Assembly: GCA_903871905.1 (NCBI GenBank)
Contig: CAIQIV010000761.1
Span: 1 to 35,183, forward strand
DNA length: 35,183 nucleotides
Direction of reading: 5' to 3'
Origin: an uncultured Chloroflexota bacterium
Lineage (GTDB): Bacteria; Chloroflexota; Anaerolineae; Anaerolineales; UBA4823
The position numbers were made by a program, and so were the translations under genes. The notes beneath the pieces are model-generated. The model did not search any database. It saw only the letters and a program-made list of their open reading frames with translations, and was not told the DNA's origin. Below, piece by piece: positions 8,399 to 16,409 of this stretch. Numbering within the stretch: position 1 is the first letter of the stretch; each line of letters starts with the position of its first letter.

Positions 8399-8424
8399 AA
8401 ATTTATGAATAAGAACGGCGCAAT

Positions 8425-8453
8425 ATTTTACCTGAAGGCGGCTGGATTGGCAA
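8425..8453 (-). promoter_or_regulatory. Sigma70-type promoter of rpsT
   Basis: On the minus strand, TTGCCA (8453-8448) and TAAAAT (8430-8425) are separated by exactly 17 bases, in the gap between the cyclase stop and rpsT. The predicted leader is about 50 bases. Confidence 0.7.
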
Positions 8454-8473
8454 GGGTTTTGCGCAGCGAGTTA

Positions 8474-9793
8474 TCAGGCTGTTGAGGATGGAGATTGACG
8501 TTTTTTGGCCTCTTTCTCTTCATACATGCTGCGGTCGGCCAGTTTGAGGGTTTCAGACAGCGGAACGCCAGCCAGGCTGGTTGCCACCCCAATGGAGAGG
8601 CTGATGGTGGGAAAGGGATTCTGGCTGTTATAGCGGTCAACATTACTGCGCAGCCGGTTGAGGGCCACCGCCGCTTGTTGGTTGTCCGTTGCAGGTAAAA
8701 TGATGATGAACTCATCTCCGCCTATGCGCGATACGGTATCCTGGGAGCGGAAACTCTGGTGTAAGATGTCCCCGGTCGCCTGGATCAGGTGGTCTCCTGC
8801 CTCGTGTCCCCAGGTGTCATTGACCCTTTTGAGATCATCCAGGTCTATCGCAATCACCGAGACTGGCTTTACCTGCAGGCTTTCGATGCGCTGCAGAGTA
8901 TCTTCAAAATAAGTCCGGTTGTATAAACCAGTCAAAGCATCATGGGTACTTAAATGTAGCAGCTTTTGCTCTGTCTCAACCTGTATCTGCACCTCTTTTT
9001 GGAGCCGATTGGTGGCGAAGGCGATGCCTAATAACCCGGCCAGCGCGATCAGGCTGTGCCCGACCAGCAGCGACTGGTTGAAACCCTCGTTTGCTCCCTG
9101 CAGTGGTTTGAGGGGGACGGTTTCGCTGATTCCCCCCCGCACCTGGCCGATCTGGTAGCCCTGCTTGGCGTGGCATTTCAGACAGCCTTCCTCCACGAAC
9201 AATGGGCGCATGAAGCGCAGGGCTGGCTGTCCGTCCATCATTTCAATGGAACTGACCTCCTCTACGCCCTGCTCAAAGGCTTGCAGGGCCCGGGTCTCCC
9301 ATGCATCCGCCTTGTTCTGAGGTCGGATGGGGTTCAGACTGGTGATGTGCCCCCAGACCCCCATGTTCTCCTGTTGCAGCTCGAACACCTGGCGGGTCAT
9401 GTAAGCCGGGTTGATCAGGGTATACAAACGCTCATTGCTGGCGGTCAGATCACGGTTGGGGTTGTCAGCCAGGTAAGGATTGGGCTGTGTTTTATCGGTA
9501 ACCGGGACATAAACGCCGCCGTGCCCGGAATTCCATCTCCGGTAAAGCACATCTTTTTGGAATGAGGCCAGCGCCAGCAGGCGGGCATGTTCCTTGATTG
9601 CCTCAGACTGCTGGTACAGGTTCCAGGCAAGCGAGGTGCTGACCCCAATTATCCAGGCCAGGGCAATGGCAAGCATATAGCGGCGCAGTGCTTTCAGGCG
9701 GCGATGTGTGTTAAACCCTGACGTCATTGCCGGAAGAGCCGACTCTTTGCTCGTGGGATTGCTACCCAGGCCTGGCATTTCAGGTGGGCTCAC
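8474..9793 (-). CDS. Diguanylate cyclase with extracytoplasmic haem-c (Tll0287-like/DUF3365) sensor
   Basis: 439 aa. TM1 is at about 38-58 and TM2 at about 240-261. The extracellular domain between them ends with CLKCH (204-208), a CxxCH c-type haem motif followed by GYQIGQVRGGIS, as in the Tll0287-like/DUF3365 family of haem-binding sensors. The cytoplasmic GGDEF domain (about 275-435) has THDALTGLYNR, an intact GGDEF active site (358-362) and an RxxD inhibitory site (R349-D352) exactly five residues before it. It should make c-di-GMP with product inhibition, probably under redox or gas control. The start is GTG, overlapping the kinase stop by four bases (GTGA), so translation is coupled. 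No EAL or HD-GYP domain is present. Confidence 0.9.
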   Translation of the reverse strand: MSPPEMPGLGSNPTSKESALPAMTSGFNTHRRLKALRRYMLAIALAWIIGVSTSLAWNLYQQSEAIKEHARLLALASFQKDVLYRRWNSGHGGVYVPVTDKTQPNPYLADNPNRDLTASNERLYTLINPAYMTRQVFELQQENMGVWGHITSLNPIRPQNKADAWETRALQAFEQGVEEVSSIEMMDGQPALRFMRPLFVEEGCLKCHAKQGYQIGQVRGGISETVPLKPLQGANEGFNQSLLVGHSLIALAGLLGIAFATNRLQKEVQIQVETEQKLLHLSTHDALTGLYNRTYFEDTLQRIESLQVKPVSVIAIDLDDLKRVNDTWGHEAGDHLIQATGDILHQSFRSQDTVSRIGGDEFIIILPATDNQQAAVALNRLRSNVDRYNSQNPFPTISLSIGVATSLAGVPLSETLKLADRSMYEEKEAKKRQSPSSTA

Positions 9794-12700
9794 TGCTTGG
9801 CGTAATTGTAAAAGTATAATCCCCCGTTGAGCAGTGGACTGGGAAATGGGCCCCTCACCCAGCGCTGTTCAAAATGTCTGCCGGTTGGTATGGGCAACAG
9901 CGTCAGCAGCACTTCTTGGGAAACCTGCAGATTCATCTCCGTATAAATCTTCTCTCGCTCCTCTGGCTGCTGGGTATGGACGCCCAGGTTGATCAGGTCT
10001 CGCAGCGACTGTGTCGCTGAATTGGGTAAGCTGAACCATTGGCTGTACTGCCCGCTGAAATATCCAGCTGCCCAATAATGGGGATCATGCACCTGTTCCA
10101 CCAGGCCAAACATCGCCAGCGGCACCCGCTTCTCTTCAAGCAGGCGGGAGTACTCTGCAAAATCCACCTCGATCAATTCCAGGCGGAATTTTTCGTTGAC
10201 CCGCGCCAAACCGTCGGCCAGCAGCTGCAGCATTGGCTGGCGCAGGCTGCCGCCAGTGTTATAGGGTACCTGCAGGCGAAAGCCTACATCCCAAAGCGGC
10301 TGGCCGTCAGGCGCCTGCCATTGGGAGTTTCTGAATGCATCAGCACAGGCCTGCAGGTTGAAATCATATCCTGGCGCATCTGGGTTGAAGCCCGGCATTT
10401 CCGGGAGCGGGAAACCATTGCTTTCCAGGGTATGGCCCTGGTAAGCCAGGTTGGTCAGTGCTCTCCGGTCCAAGCAGAAACTGAATGCCTTACGGATTTC
10501 CGGGTCCTTGAAGAAATCTGGGGGCGCACCCTCGCCATCTAACTGGCCGCTGCCCAGGAGGTCATTGCCATTTTCTGCGTTGATCTCATAGTTGAAGAAC
10601 AAATCATAGCGGTGACCAATTATAAAGCCAGTGATCATCCGCAGCGGCTCATTCGTGGCGGCAGTGGGCACGCAGTTCCCTGGTTCAAAGTGCAGCGGGT
10701 CCAGCATGCATTGTTCGCCTACCTTGTCAAGCAGGGTGGAGGTGTCTTCCCCGCGTGCGGGGTCACTGATCGCGTCCACCATGCCATCCATGAGCAGTTT
10801 GTAGCGTTCGCTGGACCGGGCAACCAGGCGGATGACCACCTGTTCCAATCTGGCTGGACCGGTCGGCGCGCCAGGCCAGGCTGGCTCTTTGCGCCAGTAG
10901 TCGGGAAAGCGCTGCAGCACAATCTCCTGCCCCGGCGTCCAGTGGTCCAGGAGAAACGGTCCACTGCCGTTGGCCACCTGGTGCAGCGGGGTCTCTCTTG
11001 ACCCGACTCCGTAATAGTTCTGCCAGGTTTCGCATTTCCCATCCCATGTGCCCTGTTCCTCAGCCCATTGGCGCTCAAGCACTGAACCCCACGGTCCAGC
11101 CAGGGTTACCAGGAAAGGCGCCCAGGGCCGGGACAAGTGAAGGTTGAGCGTCCAGGCGTCATCATTCGCCTGGATGGCTTCCATTACCACCTGGCATACC
11201 TTAAACAATAAGGCCGGATCGGCCCGTTTCAATCCTTCCGGGTTGTTTACCAGGTCTGGATCCACCATGGCTGCAATGTCAAAGATTCCATCACCAAGCA
11301 GCGGCTCTGTAAGCAGCGATTGTTGGGAACCACTGCCTCCCTGGAGTATTCCACGCTGCAGGGCGTAAGCTGCATCCGATGGTTTCAGCTCAGCACCGCT
11401 GTGGAAATGCACCCCTCGCCGGAGGTAAAAGGTATAGTTCAGCCCATCCGGCGAGATTTCCCAGCGTTCTGCCAACTGGGGAAGGACTTCACCGGGGTGG
11501 GAGGCGTTATAGAAGACCAGGGTTTCATAGACATTCTGGATAACCTGTGGGCCGTAAGTTCCGTTATCCAGCGCTGGATCCAGGTTAGCCGGCTCACCGC
11601 TGGCGGCCAGAAAAAAGGTAGCCGGTTCGCGGGCTGCCGGTCCTGGTTGGAGCCCCGGGGGGGTGATCTCTGGTGGGTTGGCAGGCAGGATGGGGGTTGG
11701 CGCATCGGTCGATGGCACAGGGGAAGGATGAGTGGTCCGGGTGGGAGACAACATCCCGGAAACTGCCGTAGGGGTGACCGGTCCGCCAAGGACCAGCGGT
11801 TGGCGCATTGATGGAGGAAAAATACCGGCAGCATACAGCATTCCCAATCCAACCCCCAGCAGAACCAGGAAGGCTGCAATCCATGCCCAGGGAGGAAACC
11901 GGCGAGAGGCCGTTGGGGGGGAGATCTGCCCCGCCCTTTCCGCCACGGGAGAGACGCCTGGCACCGGTAGGGTGTCGCTGGACCGGCCTGGCGTTTCCTT
12001 GGAGACCACGGGCTGGGTGGCTTCAAATGATGAAGAGGGGGCGGAGTCCGGCTCTGCCCTGGATGGCCGCACTGGGGAAATTGGCCTGGGAGGGGATCCT
12101 GCCTCTGGCGCCAGGGCAATTAGTGGAGCGACCTGCGCCTGCCTGCTTGGCAGGACCGTCGGATTTGTCATGTCCTGGGCCGCGCTGCCGGTTCCAGTTT
12201 CCAGTGCCTGGACCAGCAGCGCTTTGAATTCGACTGCATTAGAGATTCGCTGCCGGCGGTTCAGGCGCATTGCCCGGTCAACAGCCTGGGCTAAGGTCTC
12301 GGGTACCCGGGGGTTAACCTGGTCCAGCAACAGCGGCGGCTCGGCAATTCCAGACATCACATCTACGCTGGCAGGCGGGGTGCTGCCGCTCAGCAGGCTG
12401 TAAAGAGTAGCTCCCAGGGAGTACACATCACTGGCAGCATCGGTGACGCCCAATCCATACTGCTCGGGGGGAGAATACCCCGGGGTGACAGCCTGCGCGC
12501 CGGTGGTGGTGCGTGTGTTGGGGTCATACACTTTGGCGATGCCGAAATCAACCAGTACAGCCTTATCTTCCGGTGTGATTTTTATATTGGCTGGTTTGAT
12601 GTCTCGATGGATCACCGGGGGTTTTTGTTGATGCAGGTATGATAGGGCATCGCAGATCTGAGCGATCCAGGTGACAGCCAGGTCCACGGCCAGCGGGCCG

Positions 12701-13011
12701 TTTTGTTCACTTAACAGCTGTTCCAGGTCTTTTCCCTCGATATAATCCATCACCAGGTACTGGCCTTGCCCGGGCAGGGCAAAGTAATCTTTCACCAACG
12801 GCAGGTTCGGATGGCGCAGGGTGTGCAGCATCTGGGCTTCGCGCATAAACTGGCGCTGGGCTTCAGGGGTGGATTCTGTATTTTCTTTGACCGCGCAGGG
12901 CAGGCTGAAGCTGGTATCCCAGGCGCGGTAAACTGCTCCAAAGCCTCCCTGTCCTAGCAGGCGCACAATGCGGTAGCGATTATTCAGGACCTGGCCCTGG
13001 CTTAGAGGCAT
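9790..13011 (-). CDS. Ser/Thr protein kinase fused to an extracellular oligopeptide-binding (SBP family 5) domain
   Basis: 1073 aa. Kinase domain at about 11-265: glycine loop LGQGGFGAV, VAIK-type Lys42 (AVKE), HRDIKPAN (135-142), DFG (155-157) and TPGYSPPEQ in the activation segment, all intact. A Pro/Ser-rich juxtamembrane stretch leads to one TM helix (about 374-396) and a Thr/Pro linker. The outer part (about 460-1073) is a full-length family 5 solute-binding fold, with AERWEISPDGLNYTFYLRRG and the lobes typical of OppA/DppA-type peptide receptors. It has the receptor-kinase topology of PknB but with a transporter-type binding protein in place of PASTA repeats. A good AGGAG site precedes the ATG. 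The phosphatase gene lies 25 bases upstream and the cyclase overlaps downstream. No ABC permease genes are nearby, so sensing is likelier than import. Confidence 0.92.
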   Translation of the reverse strand: MPLSQGQVLNNRYRIVRLLGQGGFGAVYRAWDTSFSLPCAVKENTESTPEAQRQFMREAQMLHTLRHPNLPLVKDYFALPGQGQYLVMDYIEGKDLEQLLSEQNGPLAVDLAVTWIAQICDALSYLHQQKPPVIHRDIKPANIKITPEDKAVLVDFGIAKVYDPNTRTTTGAQAVTPGYSPPEQYGLGVTDAASDVYSLGATLYSLLSGSTPPASVDVMSGIAEPPLLLDQVNPRVPETLAQAVDRAMRLNRRQRISNAVEFKALLVQALETGTGSAAQDMTNPTVLPSRQAQVAPLIALAPEAGSPPRPISPVRPSRAEPDSAPSSSFEATQPVVSKETPGRSSDTLPVPGVSPVAERAGQISPPTASRRFPPWAWIAAFLVLLGVGLGMLYAAGIFPPSMRQPLVLGGPVTPTAVSGMLSPTRTTHPSPVPSTDAPTPILPANPPEITPPGLQPGPAAREPATFFLAASGEPANLDPALDNGTYGPQVIQNVYETLVFYNASHPGEVLPQLAERWEISPDGLNYTFYLRRGVHFHSGAELKPSDAAYALQRGILQGGSGSQQSLLTEPLLGDGIFDIAAMVDPDLVNNPEGLKRADPALLFKVCQVVMEAIQANDDAWTLNLHLSRPWAPFLVTLAGPWGSVLERQWAEEQGTWDGKCETWQNYYGVGSRETPLHQVANGSGPFLLDHWTPGQEIVLQRFPDYWRKEPAWPGAPTGPARLEQVVIRLVARSSERYKLLMDGMVDAISDPARGEDTSTLLDKVGEQCMLDPLHFEPGNCVPTAATNEPLRMITGFIIGHRYDLFFNYEINAENGNDLLGSGQLDGEGAPPDFFKDPEIRKAFSFCLDRRALTNLAYQGHTLESNGFPLPEMPGFNPDAPGYDFNLQACADAFRNSQWQAPDGQPLWDVGFRLQVPYNTGGSLRQPMLQLLADGLARVNEKFRLELIEVDFAEYSRLLEEKRVPLAMFGLVEQVHDPHYWAAGYFSGQYSQWFSLPNSATQSLRDLINLGVHTQQPEEREKIYTEMNLQVSQEVLLTLLPIPTGRHFEQRWVRGPFPSPLLNGGLYFYNYAKQ

Positions 13012-13036
13012 CTTTTCTCCTGACCTGTTTGGGTGA

Positions 13037-13597
13037 TTATTCCCCTGGCAGCCAGCTTCTCACCAGGTCGCGCTGGTGCCCTGTTTCGGGCGCCAGGCGG
13101 TTAACCCGGGGGTCGTTCTGGCGCAGCGCCTGGAGCCGGCCCAATGCAGCCTGCCCGGTGGCAATATCATGCCGGGCGAGCCAGCAGCCGATCACCGTGC
13201 CAGTGCGGCCGATTCCGCTGCCGCAATGGACGTAGACCACCAGACCATCTGCCAGGGCAGCGTCGATTGCATCCAATATCAAGACCATTTCTGCACGGGT
13301 AGGCGCCTGCCAGTTTGGCAGTGGGAAATTTGTGAAGCGAACGGTCATCCCGCGCGCGGCCGCCAGCTGCGCCAGGAGCGGCTCATAAGGCACAACCGCC
13401 ACCCCATCGCAGTTGCGCTCCTCGGAACTGACCAGGTTAACAGTGCACGTGATCTTGCAATCCAGCAATGCGTTCAGCTTGAGCTCAGCCCTGCGCGGGT
13501 TGATGTTTCCAGGAAAGTATCCAGCCAACAACCGGCCAGGTTCCACCCAATAAGCGCGGGGGAATGGGGGTGAGAAGGTTGTGCTTGGGGTCACCAT
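13037..13597 (-). CDS. Protein tyrosine/dual-specificity-type phosphatase
   Basis: 186 aa. The P-loop HCGSGIGRTG (Cys125 to Arg131, CX5R) is the signature of cysteine-dependent phosphatases. The loop that usually supplies the general-acid Asp (FPxPD type) reads FPLPNW here, with Asn95 where Asp is expected, so activity may be slow or the acid may come from elsewhere. No signal peptide or TM is seen, so it should be cytoplasmic and could act on the kinase made from the next gene or on its targets. AGGAGGAG lies about ten bases before the ATG. First gene of the phosphatase-kinase-cyclase operon; a TATAAT box lies upstream on the same strand. Confidence 0.85.
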   Translation of the reverse strand: MVTPSTTFSPPFPRAYWVEPGRLLAGYFPGNINPRRAELKLNALLDCKITCTVNLVSSEERNCDGVAVVPYEPLLAQLAAARGMTVRFTNFPLPNWQAPTRAEMVLILDAIDAALADGLVVYVHCGSGIGRTGTVIGCWLARHDIATGQAALGRLQALRQNDPRVNRLAPETGHQRDLVRSWLPGE

Positions 13598-13650
13598 GAA
13601 AGCAGTTCTCCTCCTGGGGAAAAGATTGACTGGCTTATCTCTTGTGAAAG

Positions 13651-13656
13651 ATTATA
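13651..13656 (-). promoter_or_regulatory. -10 box (TATAAT) for the phosphatase-kinase-cyclase operon
   Basis: Read on the minus strand, GGTGTATAATCTTTC contains a perfect TATAAT about 54 bases before the phosphatase ATG. The -35 region is AT-rich with no clear match at 17 bases. The 142-base gap is shared with the divergent PAS gene. Confidence 0.5.
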
Positions 13657-13727
13657 CACCATCGGAAAACAAAATTTAGCAACGAAATGATGAATAAAGA
13701 AAAACGAAAAAAGGGGTTTCTTAATGC

Positions 13728-13733
13728 TAGAAT
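13728..13733 (+). promoter_or_regulatory. Possible -10 box giving a leaderless mRNA for the PAS gene
   Basis: TAGAAT ends six bases before the ATG at 13740, where transcription from it would start at about the A of the ATG. There is no Shine-Dalgarno sequence before this gene. A -35 match is not visible, so this is tentative. Confidence 0.3.
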
Positions 13734-13739
13734 TGTTTC

Positions 13740-15332
13740 ATGGATATTCTCAGTCAGATCCCTGATCTCGTTTTCCTGTTAGAACCGGCAAATTTTGGGC
13801 TGGTGTATACCAACGATTCTTTCCGGCAGCGTTTGGGTTACACCGATACGAGGCTGCACGGCCTATCTCTGCGCCAGATTGCAAGCAGCGGGCAAGAATC
13901 GCTGTTGGAGGCAGCTCACCGTGTATTCCAGACGCACCAGCCGCTGGTAGTCTCCACCCTGCTTCTTTCCCCGGATGGCAGCACCCAGGCGGTTGAGATC
14001 AGCTTAAGCGTGATTATCCTGGCTGGCCACGAGCTGGTCTGCGCTGTTGGACGCCCCGTGCCTGGAGGTGCGCCTGAGGCGAACCGGGAGCAGGTCCGAG
14101 CAGGCAGCATTCCTGGTCCACATCCTGGATCTCCAGAGGATGAAGCATCCAGCCAGCGCACAGCCAGTCTCCTGGATGGTTTCCGAGAAGGTTGCTTCAC
14201 CCTGGACCAGGTCATGGTGATCACATATTTCAGCCGGTCAGCAGAGAGGCTGTTGGGTCGGGCTCGCCAGGAGGTCCTGGGGCTCCCGCTCAGTGAGGCG
14301 TTCCCGGAGATGCATCGTGTTATTGAAGAGTATTCTACACGTTTAACCCAGGAGCGCCTGCCGCTGGATTTTGAGATATGTCTTGATGCTGCGCCTTATG
14401 CCAACTGGTTTGCAGTTCGTCTTTATCCGCTGGATGATGGGTTGGCTGTATATTTCACCAGAACCTCCGAGCAAAAGCAGATAAGGGCCGACCTGCAGCG
14501 CAGCCAGGCGATGCTTGACCTGTTTTTTCAGCAGTCATTGGACGGCTTTTTCTTGATGATGCTGGATGAGCCGATTGCCTGGGATGATAACGCCGACAAG
14601 GATACCCTGATCGAATATGCCTTTACTCACCAGCGCTTCACCAAGGCAAATGAAGCCATCCTGGAGCAGTATGGTCTGGAGTTGAGGGATTTTATCGGGC
14701 TTACCCCGGCGCATTTCTTCCAGCACGATCCGGATGGCGGACGGCGGGTCTGGCACAAATTTTTTGATGCCGGTACGCTTCACGTGGTTACCAACGAGCG
14801 GCGAGAAGACGGTTCGGAAATGTGGATAGAGGGGGATTATACCTGCCTGTATGATGAACAGGGTCGTATCACTGGCCATTTTGGGGTACAGCGGGATATC
14901 ACCGGGCGCGTGCAGGCCGAGCGTGTCCTGCGGGAGAGCGAGCAGCGCCTGGACCTGATCCTGCAGTGTTCTGACCTGGGATTGTGGGATTGGAATATCC
15001 AGACCGGCTTTCTGCACATCAATGCCCGATGGGCTGAGATGCTGGGTTATAAGCTGGAAGAAATTGAACCATCTATCCGTTCGTGGGAGCGGATGATCCA
15101 TGTTGATGATCTTCCGAGGGTTATGCAGGCGCTTCATCATCACCTGGATGGAGAGGCCTTCCAATTTGAGTGCGAATACCGCATGCGGTGTAAGAATGGC
15201 GGCTGGGTTTGGGTGCTTGGGCGTGGCAAGGTGTTTTCCTGGGATCAACAAAACCGGCCACTGCGTGCGCTGGGTACAAATGTGGATATCAGCGAGCGAA
15301 GGCGGGTGGAAACAGCACAACTTGGAGTGTGA
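13740..15332 (+). CDS. Multi-PAS protein without an output domain
   Basis: 530 aa, with four PAS-like units in series: about 1-106, 145-245, 255-390 and 395-525. The third and fourth end in GVQRDITGRVQAERVLRESE and GTNVDISERRRVE, the usual PAC-to-linker sequence. The last unit, with ERMIHVDDLPRV, is of the PAS_3 type. In normal sensor proteins a histidine kinase or GGDEF domain follows such a linker; here a stop comes seven codons later (TAQLGV then TGA), and nothing downstream in any frame resembles one. There is no membrane segment or phosphoacceptor His box. It may be a C-terminally truncated sensor or a stand-alone PAS adaptor. Divergent from the phosphatase operon. Confidence 0.8.
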   Translation: MDILSQIPDLVFLLEPANFGLVYTNDSFRQRLGYTDTRLHGLSLRQIASSGQESLLEAAHRVFQTHQPLVVSTLLLSPDGSTQAVEISLSVIILAGHELVCAVGRPVPGGAPEANREQVRAGSIPGPHPGSPEDEASSQRTASLLDGFREGCFTLDQVMVITYFSRSAERLLGRARQEVLGLPLSEAFPEMHRVIEEYSTRLTQERLPLDFEICLDAAPYANWFAVRLYPLDDGLAVYFTRTSEQKQIRADLQRSQAMLDLFFQQSLDGFFLMMLDEPIAWDDNADKDTLIEYAFTHQRFTKANEAILEQYGLELRDFIGLTPAHFFQHDPDGGRRVWHKFFDAGTLHVVTNERREDGSEMWIEGDYTCLYDEQGRITGHFGVQRDITGRVQAERVLRESEQRLDLILQCSDLGLWDWNIQTGFLHINARWAEMLGYKLEEIEPSIRSWERMIHVDDLPRVMQALHHHLDGEAFQFECEYRMRCKNGGWVWVLGRGKVFSWDQQNRPLRALGTNVDISERRRVETAQLGV

Positions 15333-15422
15333 GGTTGTTACAGGATAGATGACTGCGGTGGCTGGCTGTCCATTTGCTCGAGTGCCATCAGCAAGCGAAC
15401 CATGACCAGGAGAGAAACAATA

Positions 15423-16256
15423 GTGAAGGTATTCATTTCTGTAGATATTGAGGGGATTGCCGGGGTTGTTCATTGGGATGAAACCCGTGGAGAAGGTGAA
15501 GAATTTCAGCGAGCCCGGCGTTGGATGACCGGCGAAGCCAATGCTGCGGTCCGGGGGGCTTTCGCTGGGGGAGCGGATGAGGTGGTGGTGAATGACTCCC
15601 ACGGCCAGCAGCGCAACTTGTTGGCTGAAGAATTAGATCCGCGCGCCAGGTTAGTACGTGGCAGGCTGAAACCAATGATGATGATGGAGGGGATCACCCC
15701 GGGGACAGACGCCATTTTTCTTGTTGGTTATCACGCCCGGGCTGGGACCGGTCAAGCTATTCTCAACCATACATTTAGCGGCAAGTCGATTTATCAATTG
15801 AGCTTGAATGGTCGGGTGGTAGGGGAGGTTGGTTACAACGCAGCCCTGGCTGGCTCTTTGGGCAGCCCGGTTGCCCTCGTGTCTGGGGATGATGTCCTGA
15901 GCCGTGAGGTGGACCTGCTGCTTCCCTGGGCCGAACGGGTGGTGGTTAAGCGAGGGGTGAGCTCGTGGGCGGCAGAAAACCTCTCCCCCCAGATCTCATG
16001 TGAGCGGATTTACCAGGGGGCAGCGCGTGCGCTGGCCGGGCTAAGCGAAATGCAGCTTTACCAGCTTCCAGGGCCGATCAATATGGAAATCACTTTTCAG
16101 CGTCCGATCCTGGCTGACCTGGCTGCGTGGGTCCCGACTGCACGGCGTGTCGATGGGACAACAGTCGCATTTGCCGCGGAGAATATGATGGAGATCAACC
16201 GCGCCTGGGTGACAGTGATCAACCTGGTTTCAAGCCAGACAGATGGGTATGGATAA
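15423..16256 (+). CDS. M55-family D-aminopeptidase (DppA-like)
   Basis: 277 aa from a GTG at 15423. This start is preferred over the track's ATG at 15402 because CCAGGAGAG precedes it, and because the residue numbers then match Bacillus subtilis DppA: Asp8, Glu10 (SVDIEG), His60 (NDSHG) and His104 (GYHAR), with Glu135 near the DppA Glu133. These are the dinuclear zinc ligands. M55 enzymes remove N-terminal D-amino acids from peptides, typically D-Ala from cell-wall fragments. Probably cytoplasmic, with no signal peptide. It lies 90 bases after the PAS gene and about 150 before the radical SAM operon, which has its own promoter; functional connection to that operon is only a possibility. Confidence 0.9.
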   Translation: MKVFISVDIEGIAGVVHWDETRGEGEEFQRARRWMTGEANAAVRGAFAGGADEVVVNDSHGQQRNLLAEELDPRARLVRGRLKPMMMMEGITPGTDAIFLVGYHARAGTGQAILNHTFSGKSIYQLSLNGRVVGEVGYNAALAGSLGSPVALVSGDDVLSREVDLLLPWAERVVVKRGVSSWAAENLSPQISCERIYQGAARALAGLSEMQLYQLPGPINMEITFQRPILADLAAWVPTARRVDGTTVAFAAENMMEINRAWVTVINLVSSQTDGYG

Positions 16257-16340
16257 GCAGATGGAGGGGATCCTTTATGGGGGGGTGAACATCCTTTAAT
16301 GAGAGTGATATTTGGACTTTGATCCTCTGGTTTGGGCGGG

Positions 16341-16369
16341 TTGCCAATCTGTTTAGAGACTGTTATACT
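16341..16369 (+). promoter_or_regulatory. Sigma70-type promoter of the radical SAM operon
   Basis: TTGCCA (16341-16346) and TATACT (16364-16369) with an exact 17-base spacer. Expected start near 16376, giving a leader of about 34 bases with AGGAGA before the ATG at 16410. Confidence 0.75.
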
Positions 16370-16409
16370 TTGGGGGGATCACAATTTATTGGTGTGTGGT
16401 AGGAGACGA

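Noticed and set aside
8053-8412. 119-aa plus-strand ORF
   Set aside because: Antisense to rpsT, which is certain.
14535-15602. 355-aa minus-strand ORF
   Set aside because: Antisense to the PAS protein and the start of the M55 gene; open only because of codon bias, with no ribosome site or recognisable motif.
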